Below are positions 38,201 through 45,705 of a stretch of DNA of 64,000 bases, in pieces. The notes beneath the pieces are model-generated. The model saw only the letters and a list, made by a program, of their open reading frames with translations. It was not told the origin of the DNA and did not search any database. The number at the start of each line of letters is the position of its first letter. Position 1 is the stretch's first letter. This stretch comes from Myxococcales bacterium (GTDB lineage: Bacteria > Myxococcota_A > Polyangia > Nannocystales > Nannocystaceae), in assembly GCA_020633295.1 (NCBI GenBank), contig JACKDW010000004.1:62001-126000 (forward strand), written 5' to 3'. Made by a program: the position numbers and the translations under genes.

Positions 38201-41200
38201 GCTCGAGCTGCTGCGCAACCAGCTGATGGCGGCGCAGGGGAAGGGCGACCTGCCGGCGATCAAGTCGCTGTCGCTGCAGCTCGTCGAGCGCCTGCGCGTC
38301 GGCGAGCCCGGCGAGGCGATCCTCGTGTGCCAGGGCGCGCTCGACAGCATGCCCGAGGACGCGGAGCTGCTGCGGCTGCTGATCGAGCTGAGCGTGAGCG
38401 ACTTCGACGTGCACGAGCGCGGCGACCTGATGCAGCGGCTGCTCGCGGTCGAGGCGGTCGAGCAGGTCGTGCCGCTGACGCTGCAGCTCGTCGAGCTGCG
38501 GCGCGGCGCCGGCGACGAGACGGGCGCGCTCACGGCCCTGCAGATCGGCTACCGGCGCGTGCCGGGGCACCCCGAGCTGCACGCGCGCCTCGAGCGGATC
38601 TACCGCGACCGCGAGGATCACGGCGGGCTGCTCCGGCTCTTGATCGAGGCGGTCGACGTCGCGGAGACGACGGCGCACGCGGTCGCGCTGCTGCGCCAGG
38701 CGGCGACCGTGCAGCGCGAGATGCTCGACGATCCGGGGGCCGCGGTCGCGCTGCTGAGCCGGGCCGTCGCGCTGACGCCCGAGGACAACCAGCTGCGCGT
38801 GACGCTGGGCGTGACGCGGGCCGAGAGCCACGACTTCGCCGGCGCGATCGCGACGCTCGGCGAGTGCCTCGACGCGGCCGCGGACGCGGCGGCGCGGCTC
38901 GACATCCTCCAGCGGCGCGCCGATGTCCACGCGCGCGCCGGCGACCCGGAGGCCGCGCTCGCGGACCTCGAGCAGGCGTTCACGCTCGACCGCGACGCCG
39001 TGGCCGACGCGCTCATGCGGCAGCTTGACTCGCTGCGCGGCGACGCGGCGGCCCGCGGCGATCGGGCGCGCGAGCGCGAGCTGACGATGCGGCTGATCGA
39101 GCTCCGCCGCGAGCGCGGCGCCCACGACGACGCGCGCGCGCTGCTGGTGGGCTGGATCGATCAGTCCGCCGACGACATCGAGGCGCTGCGCTGGCTGTGG
39201 GCGATCGATCGCGAGGCCGGGCACTGGGAGGGCGTCGCCGCGACCTGCGAGCAGCTGGTGCGCGTCGAGCAGGGCGACGCGCAGATCGAGGCGGCGGTCG
39301 GGCTCGCCGACGCGTGCGAGGAGCTCGGGCGGCCCGAGGACGCGCGCGAGGGCCTGGAGTACGCGCGCGACATGCAGCCGAGCGATCAGGTGCTGCGCGA
39401 CCGCCTCGCGGTCATCTACGAGGCGCAGGGCGCCGGGCGCGAGCTCGCCGACGTGCTGCTGGCCGACGCGCGCGCGCGCGACGAAGACGGCGCGGCGCCG
39501 GATGACCCGGAGCGCCTCGATCTGCTCCGAAGGGCAGGTCGTCTGCTGGTCAGCTGCGGCGACCGGACCGACGCGATCCCGGTGCTGGGCGAGGTCCTCG
39601 CCGCGACGCCCGACGATCGCGGCACGGTCAAGTCGCTGGTCACCGCGCTGCTCGAGGAGGGCCTGCACGAGGACGCGCGCGCGACGCTGTCAAACCAGCT
39701 CGAGCGCGCCGCCGACCCGCGCTGGCGCCTGGAGCTGCTGCGTCGGCGCGCCGACGTGGCGCTCGCCGCCTACGCGCTCGCCGACGCGGTCGCGGACCTC
39801 GAGGCGGCCTTGAAGATCGACCCGGCCGCGATCATCGACTCGCTCGCGGAGGCGCTCGAGCAGCTGCGCGGCGACCTCGAGGGCGGGGGCGCCGACGCGG
39901 CGCGCGTCCGCGAGGTCACGCTGCGGCTCGCCGACGTCGAGGCGCGACGCGGGGACGAGGAGCGCGTGCGCCTGCTGCTGCGCGACTGGGCCGACGGACA
40001 CCCGGAGGACGTCGAGGTCCACCAGCGCCTGCTGCAGCGCGAGCGCGCCGCGTCGCGCTGGCACGAGGTCATCGGGCTCGCCGGGCACCTGCTCGAGCGC
40101 CTCGAGGGCGCCGCGCAGGTCGAGGTCGCGCTGGTGCTCGACGACGCGAGCGCGGAGCTGGGGAGCCCCGAGCTCGCGCAGTCCGGGCTCGAGCGCGTGT
40201 ACGCGGCGCAGCCCGGTCGCACCGAGATCCGCGACCGCCTGCGCTCGATGTACGAGCACACCGGGGACGAGCGCGCGCTGGCGAGGATCCTGCTCGCCGA
40301 GGCGCGCGACCTCGGCGGCGCGCCGCGGGAGAAGCTCGCCCGCCTGCGCCGCGCCGCCGGCCTGCTGGTCGACAACGCGGCGAATCAAGAGGCGCTGCCG
40401 GTGCTCAGCGAGATCGTCGAGCTCGCGCCGACCGACGTGCAGTCCGCGTTCACGCTCGCGGACACCTACGCGACCGAGCAGGACAGCGACGCCGGGCTCG
40501 AGGTGCTCAGCGCGCTGATCGAGCGCCTCGAGGCGGCGGGTAAGCCTGTCCTTGAGGTCCTGTTACGGCGCGCGCAGCTGCACCAGGACACGGGCGACGG
40601 CGAGGCGACGATCGCCGACCTCGAGCGCGCGTACGGGCTCGATCGCGACGCGGTGGTCGGCGCGCTCGCCGGCGCGCTCGAGCAGCGCCGCGGCGAGCTC
40701 GCGGCGCTCGGCGACAACCCGGCGCGCGAGCGCGAGGTGACGCTGCGGCTGACCGAGGTCGAGCTCGCGCGCGGCGACCGTGAGCGCGTGCGCCTGCTGC
40801 TGCGCGACTGGACCGACAGCCACGAGGACGACGTCGACGCGCTGCAGCGCCTGCGCCAGCACGAGGCGGAGGACGGGCGCTGGGACGACGTCCTCGAGGT
40901 CTGCGACCGGCTCGTGACGCGGCTCTCCGGCGCCGCGCAGATCGAGGTCGCGGTCGCGCTGGCGCGCGCGAGCGAGCGGCTCTCGGCGCCGGAGCGCGCG
41001 CGCGAGGGGCTCGAGCGCGTGCACGCGGCGCAGCCCGGCAGCCTCGAGATCCGCGACCGCCTGCGGGCGCTCTACGAGCAGGCGGGCGACGAGCGGGCGC
41101 TGGCGAAGATCCTGCTCGCCGACGCGCGCGCGACCGACGACGCGAAGACGAAGGTCGAGAGCCTGCGCCGCGCGGGCGCGCTGCTCATCGACGCCGGCGA

Positions 41201-42551
41201 GCTGCAGGAGGCGCTGCCGGTGCTGACCGAGGTCGTCGCGCTCGCGCCGCTCGACCGCGAGTTCGTGATGATGCTGGCCGACACGCACGTCAGCGAGCAG
41301 AACGTGCCCGCGGCGATCGTCACGCTCTCGAGCTACATCGAGCACGCGGCGGCGGCGGGCGAGCCGATCCTCGACGCGCTGCAGCGCCGCGCCCAGCACC
41401 ACCAGGACGCGGGCGACGGCGCGGCCGCGCTGGCGGACCTCGAGCGCGCGTACGGCATCGACGCCGACGCGGTGGCCGACGAGCTCGAGAGCCACCTCGT
41501 CGACCTGCGCGACGGGGCCGCCGACGCGGGGGACGGCGCGCGTCAGCGCGAGCTGACGCTGCGGCTGATCCAGCTGCTCGCCGAGCGCGGACGTCGCGAC
41601 GACGCCCGCGATCAGCTGCTCGGCTGGCTCGAGGGCCACCCGGACGACGTCGACGGGCTCCGGCGCCTGCGCGTGATGGAGACCGAGGACGGGCGCTGGG
41701 AGCAGGTCTTCGACGTGTGCGAGCGGCTCATCGAGCTCGAGGAGGAGGACGCGCAGGTCGAGGTGACGCTCGCGCTGGTCGAGGCGGCGCGCAAGCTCGA
41801 GCGTCACACCGACGCGCGAGATGGCCTCGAGGTCACCCGCGTCGCGCAGCCCGACAACAAGCGCATCCGCGAGGAGCTGCGCCAGATCTACGAGGCGCAG
41901 GGGGCCCACCGCGAGCTCGCGGACGTCCTCGTCGACGACGCGCGCGACGCCGAGGCGCCGCCCGAGAAGCTCATCCTGCTGCGCCGCGCCGGCGCGCTCA
42001 TGCTCGCCGCCGGCGACAGCGAGAGCGCGATCCCGGTGCTGCAGGACGTCCACGTCCTCGACCCCGAGGACCGCGAGACCACGGTGACGCTGATCGACGC
42101 GCACACCCAGGCCGGGCAGCTCGACGAGGCCGACGCGCTGATCGACGAGGTGCTCAACGCGACCAAGAAGAAGCGCGCGCCCGAGCTCGCGCCCTTCTAC
42201 CGGTTCAAGGCGCGGGTCGCCGGGCAGCGCGGCGAGCGCGCGAAGGAGCTCGAGCAGCTGCAGCTCGCGTTCGCCTGCGACAAGGGCGACGGCGCGCTCG
42301 CGGCCGAGGTCGCCAACCTCGCCGAGGAGCTCGAGCAGTGGGATCTGGCGACGAAGGTGCTGCGCGGCATCGCGTTGATGGAGGCGGACGCGAACTGCCC
42401 GATCAGCAAGGCCGAGTCCTACTACCGGCAGGGGCGGATCACGATGATCACCGGCGACAACAAGCGCGCGGCGTTCTGGGCCCGGCGCGCGCTGCAGGAG
42501 GACCCCGAGCTCAAGGAGGCCGCGCAGCTGCTCGAAGAGCTAGGCGCGTGA
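32286..42551 (+). CDS. Giant cytoplasmic TPR protein (3421 residues)
   Basis: The product has no signal peptide or membrane helix, so it is probably cytoplasmic. It consists of helical TPR-like repeats from end to end, e.g. DRALTVTRDVSRRRQLLNDA, LRRTLAEHARDAGQLDRAER-like units and AIAHYAALLKIEPSDADARK. The C-terminal third is made of four super-repeats of about 273-277 residues starting at about residues 2205, 2482, 2756 and 3029 (bases 38898, 39729, 40551, 41370). Each begins L-D/E-x-L-x-RRA, continues DLERAYGLDRDAV, contains REVTLRL and DGRWDDV, and ends with LADVLL/LAKILLADARA. GC-rich regular codon use shows no internal frameshift. Very large TPR proteins are frequent in myxobacteria; functions proposed for similar proteins are scaffold-like, and here it is unknown. 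Confidence 0.85.
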   Translation: MTSKRDLGLEQSFTAALNAARRSPQSDDAWDHLEDLADSLQRPEEVGAVYREVLKEVADKELRDRVAERAVQFHEEWFGDSPSTIASLLSEILERDPDAHWAFDRITVVLTAAEEWEELLGAYDRALTVTRDVSRRRQLLNDASHVARDFATAPSRAADYMVELIGMEPGNAKLETSLARLLERLARWEDLINLWRGKLARLSPVEARDMRVTIARCYIDRLSQPKAALAELSIVVEELAGHPASCAELERILGDEQAAAPTRREALSLLRTNYDAVQKPRDVVRVLERALSFAAEAEQLTLHRELGSRLAILGDDADAIAHYAALLKIEPSDADARKQLRPLARRSGNHDQHARALIAAADGADDKGEGGLAVSLLLEAAHLHRDLLDDVETAINLYRRVLDSPEAEVTASLSAGHILNELLSLAGRDQERLPVLERLARIERTKVIRKAVLGEAAQLARKLGDLDRAHHDWKRRLELDDRDLEALNAVIELLDETQRWEALTVALRRRTNQDVPPQQRRADLVRIAEIEADRIGRLETATSTWLEVRDSFGESPDVIAALDRLMSATESWDDLAELLEGAAGRGRLQAGALLTRVADVFRKHLGKPDRAASLYAEALAVDPANVGARAGMRELLQVDSCARRVGESLLRAYTETDDWSEILAIVEPRLRAAADDEGRAAILRAAAAIYEERAEDLAGAHAAIARAFPLSPGDLFLESELNRLAMVSWDRTAAAFHDAAARSSDAPSRAAHLSFVEGGLRERELDDARGATDAYKAAANNDSQRIEYHEAVARCAAKASRWRDAADGALHTVQARGRVEGGVIADLEQVAAAGFAYADIAAAFEAALLDRNGSMRSKLSWSVEMKVSSWYREAGDLGGAERAARRAVQHEPTHEDSLRMLASLQRELKADGLVDTLLRLDELADRALDSLREAAEVALAGANRGRARETLVRLYRKCARMWARGEQASGEHQAPSSALWALDRLVELHEQSGSLEQAVRILLDGATLPVEPGVSAALRTRAAEMLAGHGKRNRAIDLYLGVLADGGESLEVLGRVATLCEEEGRTTELLGLRFKELQLTDDEERRLALRLEISVLTGRLEARRGRVEVLHENLRERPGHEPSIAALEALLTERGRYNELTTAFEEQAALLTEAGEAEAAAAIWTRAAKLAEKSLEDLDRAITAHERAVALSPKPRSLDALARLLLKRDRAREASKWLEQRLSIATEAENVAIRLKLARAYVAAEMTAPAAEALEVAFEKAPKNGEVRKLLLRLYRQRESWDKLADALTIASGYVSDADTVLAYAREAADLYHERLHRPELSIQVLERAVAHAPDDRRLKTMLADGLRAGGRLEEAKELLEALIEDFGRRRSPARAQAHLRLAKVLSGLGKPEETIKQLETASRMAAGDVIILRTLAEHARDAGQLDRAERAYRTLLVNVRRGLQSGKEDPEVGPCEVLFELSRIARAHGDDYRADELVHSALEAVGESESELGRVKDTLRERGEHELLRRVLEVRLGQVTGKGHDRAELLSELASALEGALGEPQRALEVRLEALAMEPASPLRYDPARELAVRLGVLDRYVALLEELLEASRRDTDAHQRCEILLRLAEVFEKHHEDFLKATLYLDHAEATGVRKVDVWRAQARVAGSAGNKELQVALLEQLVSLGADQAETRADALYRMAEVHLAGAETIHDGVISLSQALDDSPHYERAGLILRRACETLPPHDELLDLYQEVARKSGDQAMLLHFLEHRTQHPGDDVRGALDLAREGAALAAELVEYDREEALMLRAVELAGELLEGPGAADWALVGLARRRHEGGDTAGAVKWLGEAIDAAAATVSDDVLALARQVAEQAGGPGGDLTLAAKLYEHMVEREPTNRATWEPLAGIYRQLGDMGRLERLVDETLDGLQETEERNALRLQFARALLRVEERGDDAVRVLSDILLEEPENAEAQRLLAAHLERTGDTQGLLELLRNQLMAAQGKGDLPAIKSLSLQLVERLRVGEPGEAILVCQGALDSMPEDAELLRLLIELSVSDFDVHERGDLMQRLLAVEAVEQVVPLTLQLVELRRGAGDETGALTALQIGYRRVPGHPELHARLERIYRDREDHGGLLRLLIEAVDVAETTAHAVALLRQAATVQREMLDDPGAAVALLSRAVALTPEDNQLRVTLGVTRAESHDFAGAIATLGECLDAAADAAARLDILQRRADVHARAGDPEAALADLEQAFTLDRDAVADALMRQLDSLRGDAAARGDRARERELTMRLIELRRERGAHDDARALLVGWIDQSADDIEALRWLWAIDREAGHWEGVAATCEQLVRVEQGDAQIEAAVGLADACEELGRPEDAREGLEYARDMQPSDQVLRDRLAVIYEAQGAGRELADVLLADARARDEDGAAPDDPERLDLLRRAGRLLVSCGDRTDAIPVLGEVLAATPDDRGTVKSLVTALLEEGLHEDARATLSNQLERAADPRWRLELLRRRADVALAAYALADAVADLEAALKIDPAAIIDSLAEALEQLRGDLEGGGADAARVREVTLRLADVEARRGDEERVRLLLRDWADGHPEDVEVHQRLLQRERAASRWHEVIGLAGHLLERLEGAAQVEVALVLDDASAELGSPELAQSGLERVYAAQPGRTEIRDRLRSMYEHTGDERALARILLAEARDLGGAPREKLARLRRAAGLLVDNAANQEALPVLSEIVELAPTDVQSAFTLADTYATEQDSDAGLEVLSALIERLEAAGKPVLEVLLRRAQLHQDTGDGEATIADLERAYGLDRDAVVGALAGALEQRRGELAALGDNPAREREVTLRLTEVELARGDRERVRLLLRDWTDSHEDDVDALQRLRQHEAEDGRWDDVLEVCDRLVTRLSGAAQIEVAVALARASERLSAPERAREGLERVHAAQPGSLEIRDRLRALYEQAGDERALAKILLADARATDDAKTKVESLRRAGALLIDAGELQEALPVLTEVVALAPLDREFVMMLADTHVSEQNVPAAIVTLSSYIEHAAAAGEPILDALQRRAQHHQDAGDGAAALADLERAYGIDADAVADELESHLVDLRDGAADAGDGARQRELTLRLIQLLAERGRRDDARDQLLGWLEGHPDDVDGLRRLRVMETEDGRWEQVFDVCERLIELEEEDAQVEVTLALVEAARKLERHTDARDGLEVTRVAQPDNKRIREELRQIYEAQGAHRELADVLVDDARDAEAPPEKLILLRRAGALMLAAGDSESAIPVLQDVHVLDPEDRETTVTLIDAHTQAGQLDEADALIDEVLNATKKKRAPELAPFYRFKARVAGQRGERAKELEQLQLAFACDKGDGALAAEVANLAEELEQWDLATKVLRGIALMEADANCPISKAESYYRQGRITMITGDNKRAAFWARRALQEDPELKEAAQLLEELGA

Positions 42552-42660
42552 GCCGGCGCCGTCCCGCGTCGACGCGCCCTGCCGCGCACAGGCCCCGCGC
42601 GGGGGCGCCGGCGCGGGGGCCGGTTGAGCTCCCTGGAGATTTCCAGTACGCCATGCAGTG

Positions 42661-43743
42661 ATGCAGGTGCACACACCTCCACACCGACCGCGCTGGCCCG
42701 GGCTCGCCGGGCTCGCGCTCGTGGCCGCGGCGCTCGGGTGCGACGGCGGGGCGGCGGAGCGCGAGGCCGAGCTCGCGGCGCGGCGCGCCGCGGCGCAGGA
42801 GGCCAAGGCCGCCGAGGCGACGCCGCGCGAGCCGGCGCAGCCGACCCCGCCGGTCACGCCGCCGCCGCAGAAGAAGCCGCTGGCCGAGCTGTTCCCGCCC
42901 GGCGCCGTCGACCTGCCGACGCCGCTTTTGGGCGCGCGCTTCGGGATGACCGAGGAGGAGGCGCGCGCGGCCGTGCCGGCGCTCGCCGAGGGCACCACGC
43001 TGACGCCTGCGGCCTTCGACGGCGTCACGATCGCCGTGCAGTACTTCTCGCGCTCGCGGACGCTGCGGCTGGTCCAGGTGGCGCTCCCGGTCGACGCGGC
43101 GGCGTCGACCCTCGAGTCGCGCTGGGGCCCGCCGCTGTCGCGCGGGGGCGCCGACGCGGCGCGCTGCTGGGTCAACGCCGAGACCGGCGTGCAGGCGAGC
43201 CTCGACGGCGAGGGCAAGCTGCTCCTGCGCGCGTTCCTGCCGTGGCGCTCGATCCTCGGCGTGCCGGATGAAGAGCTCGGCGACGCGCCGGCCGGCGACG
43301 CGCCGGCCCCCGCCGCCGGCAAGAAGGGCAAGGGCAAGGTCGACGCCGACGCCTACCCGGCGCTCGGCGTCGAGCCCGAGCCGCTGCTCGGCATGACGCT
43401 CGACGCGGTCAAGCGCGAGTACGCCGCGGCGCTGCGCGACAGCGCCGTCGTCACCGACGCGCGCGTCGTCCTGACCGTGCCGCCCCACGAGTGCACGGCG
43501 CGGCCGACATTCGTCGACCTCAGCGTCACCGAGGGCGTCGTCGACCGGATCCACCTGACGCTCGAGCACGGCGGCGACGCGGCCACGCGCGACGCGATCG
43601 AGGCCGCGATCACGGCGAAGTACGGCGAGGCCGTGGCGCGCAAGGACGCGGTCTCGACCCACGTCGCGGGCCGCGTGAAGGCGATCGTCTCGCGCGACGA
43701 GGCGGCGGGGACCTTCTCGCTGTTCCTCTCGCCGGCGAAGTGA
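42661..43743 (+). CDS. Lipoprotein with two related domains
   Basis: The product is 360 residues from the ATG at 42661 (a GTG just before it would add one residue). Signal RPRWPGLAGLALVAAALGC with lipobox ALGC; Asp follows the Cys. A Pro/Ala/Glu-rich helical spacer runs to about residue 75. Two similar segments follow: LLGARFGMTEEEARAAVPAL (about 90) and EPLLGMTLDAVKREYAAALR (about 240), separated by a Lys/Gly/Ala linker. The opening xFGMTxEEA is the kind of motif seen in SmpA/BamE-like lipoproteins, where it starts a helix-strand repeat; I infer a duplicated small alpha/beta domain. Function unknown, probably envelope related. It is followed by a 174-bp gap. Confidence 0.75.
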   Translation: MQVHTPPHRPRWPGLAGLALVAAALGCDGGAAEREAELAARRAAAQEAKAAEATPREPAQPTPPVTPPPQKKPLAELFPPGAVDLPTPLLGARFGMTEEEARAAVPALAEGTTLTPAAFDGVTIAVQYFSRSRTLRLVQVALPVDAAASTLESRWGPPLSRGGADAARCWVNAETGVQASLDGEGKLLLRAFLPWRSILGVPDEELGDAPAGDAPAPAAGKKGKGKVDADAYPALGVEPEPLLGMTLDAVKREYAAALRDSAVVTDARVVLTVPPHECTARPTFVDLSVTEGVVDRIHLTLEHGGDAATRDAIEAAITAKYGEAVARKDAVSTHVAGRVKAIVSRDEAAGTFSLFLSPAK

Positions 43744-43917
43744 GCGGCGCTCGACGTCCGCGGTGAAACGTCCACGAGCGGCTCGGATGTAGCGACGGGC
43801 CCGACACCGCGGGCGCGCAGCCGCGCGCGCCGTCGCGTGCGAACGCCGCGGTTTTTGCCGGGCGCAGATTCGCGCGGGCGTGCGCGATTTACGGTAGGCT
43901 CGCGTTGGAGGTGACGC

Positions 43918-45660
43918 ATGGGCGCCGATGGTCCACAAGCGCGCAGCAGCAAGGTGCTCCTGGTCGATGACTCGCGCACCACGCTCATCGCCATGGCGCG
44001 CGTGCTCGTCGGCCTGCAGACCGATATCCACCTCGCGCAGTCGGGCGAGAAGGCGCTCGAGCAGGTCGACGAGCACGACTTCAGCGTGATCCTGCTCGAC
44101 GTCAACATGCCCGGCATGGACGGGATGGAGACCGCCGCGCGGATCCGCGAGCGGCCCAACGGCGCGAGCACGCCGCTGATCTTCGTCACCGGCAACGAGG
44201 AGGACGAGAGCACGCGGCTCGACGGCTACGGCGTGGGCGCGGTCGACTACCTGTACAAGCCGGTCAAGCCCGCGGTGCTGCGCACGAAGGTCGACGTGTT
44301 CCTGCAGCTCGATCGCCAGCGGCGCGCGCTCGAGCGCACCAACCAGCTGCTCGAGGAGCAGCGGCGCCAGCTCGAGCAGCTGCTGCAGACCGACCCGACG
44401 ACGGAGGTGCTCAACCGCCACGGCTTCGAGTCGGCGCTGACCCGCGCGCTCGCGGACGCGCCGGCGCGCGCCGAGAGCTCGGGGCCGCGGCTGACCTCGC
44501 GCGCGAACGCGGCCGCGGTCGTCATGTTCGGCTGCGACGACTTCGGCGCGATCAACAGCCAGCACGGCCACGGCGTCGGCGACGCGACGCTGCGGACCAT
44601 CGCCGCGCGCCTGCGGACGGCGCTGCGCCCCGGCGACTCGCTCGCGCGCGTCGGCGGCGACGAGTTCCTGGCGCTGCTGCCGGGCGCGAGCCTGCTGCAG
44701 GCGACCGCGCTCGCCGAGCGGGCGCGCGCGAGCGTCTCGGCCACGCCGATCATCGCCGGGGACGGCAGCGTCGACGCGCGCGTCAGCGCCGGCGTCGCCG
44801 CGCTGCCCTGGGACACGAGCTCGCTCGCCGAGGTCCTGGCGCGCGCGCGCCCGAAGCTGCGCGAGTCGAAGGCGCGGGGCAAGAACCAGGTCGTCGGCGC
44901 CGCGTACCCGCGCGGCGGCTCGCTCGTCGAGCGCCTGGTCCGCGGCGAGGGCCTGCGCGCGGTGGGCCAGGCGATCGTGCGCTTCACCGACCGCGAGGTG
45001 CTCGGCTACGAGCTGTTCACGCGCGGCCCCGCGGGCCCGCTCGCCACCCCGCGCGACTTCTTAGAGCTCGCGCGCGAGCAGCAGATGCTGACCGCGATCG
45101 ACCTGCGGTGCCTGAAGGTGTGCCTGCGCGCCGCGAGCACGCTGCCCGAGCGCACGCTCGTGCACGTCAACCTGTTCCCCGCGACGCTGCTCGCGGTCCC
45201 CGAGCGCGAGTTCGGGCGCCTGCTCGAGCTCCGCGGGGGCGCGCGCGTGTGCCTGGAGCTCTCGGTCGATCGCTTCGCCGGCGACCCGCGCGAGCTCGTG
45301 GCGCGGCGCGAGCTGCTGCGGCGCGCGGGCGTGACGGTCGCGATCGACGACGTCGGCGCGGGCGTCGGCAGCATCGACGGCGTGTTCCTGCTCGAGCCCG
45401 AGGTCGTGAAGATCGACCGCGCGCTCGTCGACGGCGCGTCGGGGGACGCGCGCAAGCAGCAGCTGCTGCACCGCCTGGTCGCGATGTCGGCGGCGTTCGG
45501 CTGCGAGCTCATGGCCGAGGGCGTCGAGCGGCCCGACGACGTGTCGCTGCTGACCTCGATCGGGATCACGCGGGGGCAGGGCTACCTGCTCGCGCGCCCG
45601 GCCGAGCTCTCAGACCTGCTCGAGAGCACAGCTTTAAAGCGGCGCGCGCGGCCGGGATGA
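43918..45660 (+). CDS. Response regulator with GGDEF and EAL domains
   Basis: The product is 580 residues with a strong ribosome binding site (GGAGGTGACGC) before the ATG. The receiver domain spans 11-128 (KVLLVDDSRTT, Asp61 in LLDVNMPGMDGMET, conserved Lys in YLYKPVKPA). A coiled-coil linker leads to a GGDEF domain with intact RVGGDEFLALLPG (246-250 region), so diguanylate cyclase activity is plausible. The C-terminal EAL-like domain keeps Glu365 but reads GYELFTRG instead of GYEALLR; VHVNLFP, LELSVDR, AIDDVGAG, VKIDRAL, AEGVER and GQGYLLARP show most catalytic residues. The domain may still hydrolyse c-di-GMP or only bind it. The histidine kinase starts 45 nt downstream, so the two are probably a co-transcribed pair. 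Confidence 0.93.
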   Translation: MGADGPQARSSKVLLVDDSRTTLIAMARVLVGLQTDIHLAQSGEKALEQVDEHDFSVILLDVNMPGMDGMETAARIRERPNGASTPLIFVTGNEEDESTRLDGYGVGAVDYLYKPVKPAVLRTKVDVFLQLDRQRRALERTNQLLEEQRRQLEQLLQTDPTTEVLNRHGFESALTRALADAPARAESSGPRLTSRANAAAVVMFGCDDFGAINSQHGHGVGDATLRTIAARLRTALRPGDSLARVGGDEFLALLPGASLLQATALAERARASVSATPIIAGDGSVDARVSAGVAALPWDTSSLAEVLARARPKLRESKARGKNQVVGAAYPRGGSLVERLVRGEGLRAVGQAIVRFTDREVLGYELFTRGPAGPLATPRDFLELAREQQMLTAIDLRCLKVCLRAASTLPERTLVHVNLFPATLLAVPEREFGRLLELRGGARVCLELSVDRFAGDPRELVARRELLRRAGVTVAIDDVGAGVGSIDGVFLLEPEVVKIDRALVDGASGDARKQQLLHRLVAMSAAFGCELMAEGVERPDDVSLLTSIGITRGQGYLLARPAELSDLLESTALKRRARPG

Positions 45661-45705
45661 GCGCTTGCCGCCCGCGGGCGGATTCCATACCCTCGAGCAC
45701 AGGGG

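Noticed and set aside
35259..39668. Open frame of about 1470 codons on the minus strand inside the giant TPR gene
   Set aside because: The translation is Arg/Leu/Gln/Val/His-rich with no domain pattern, and it lies antisense to well-formed TPR coding sequence. Such long frames are expected at this GC content.
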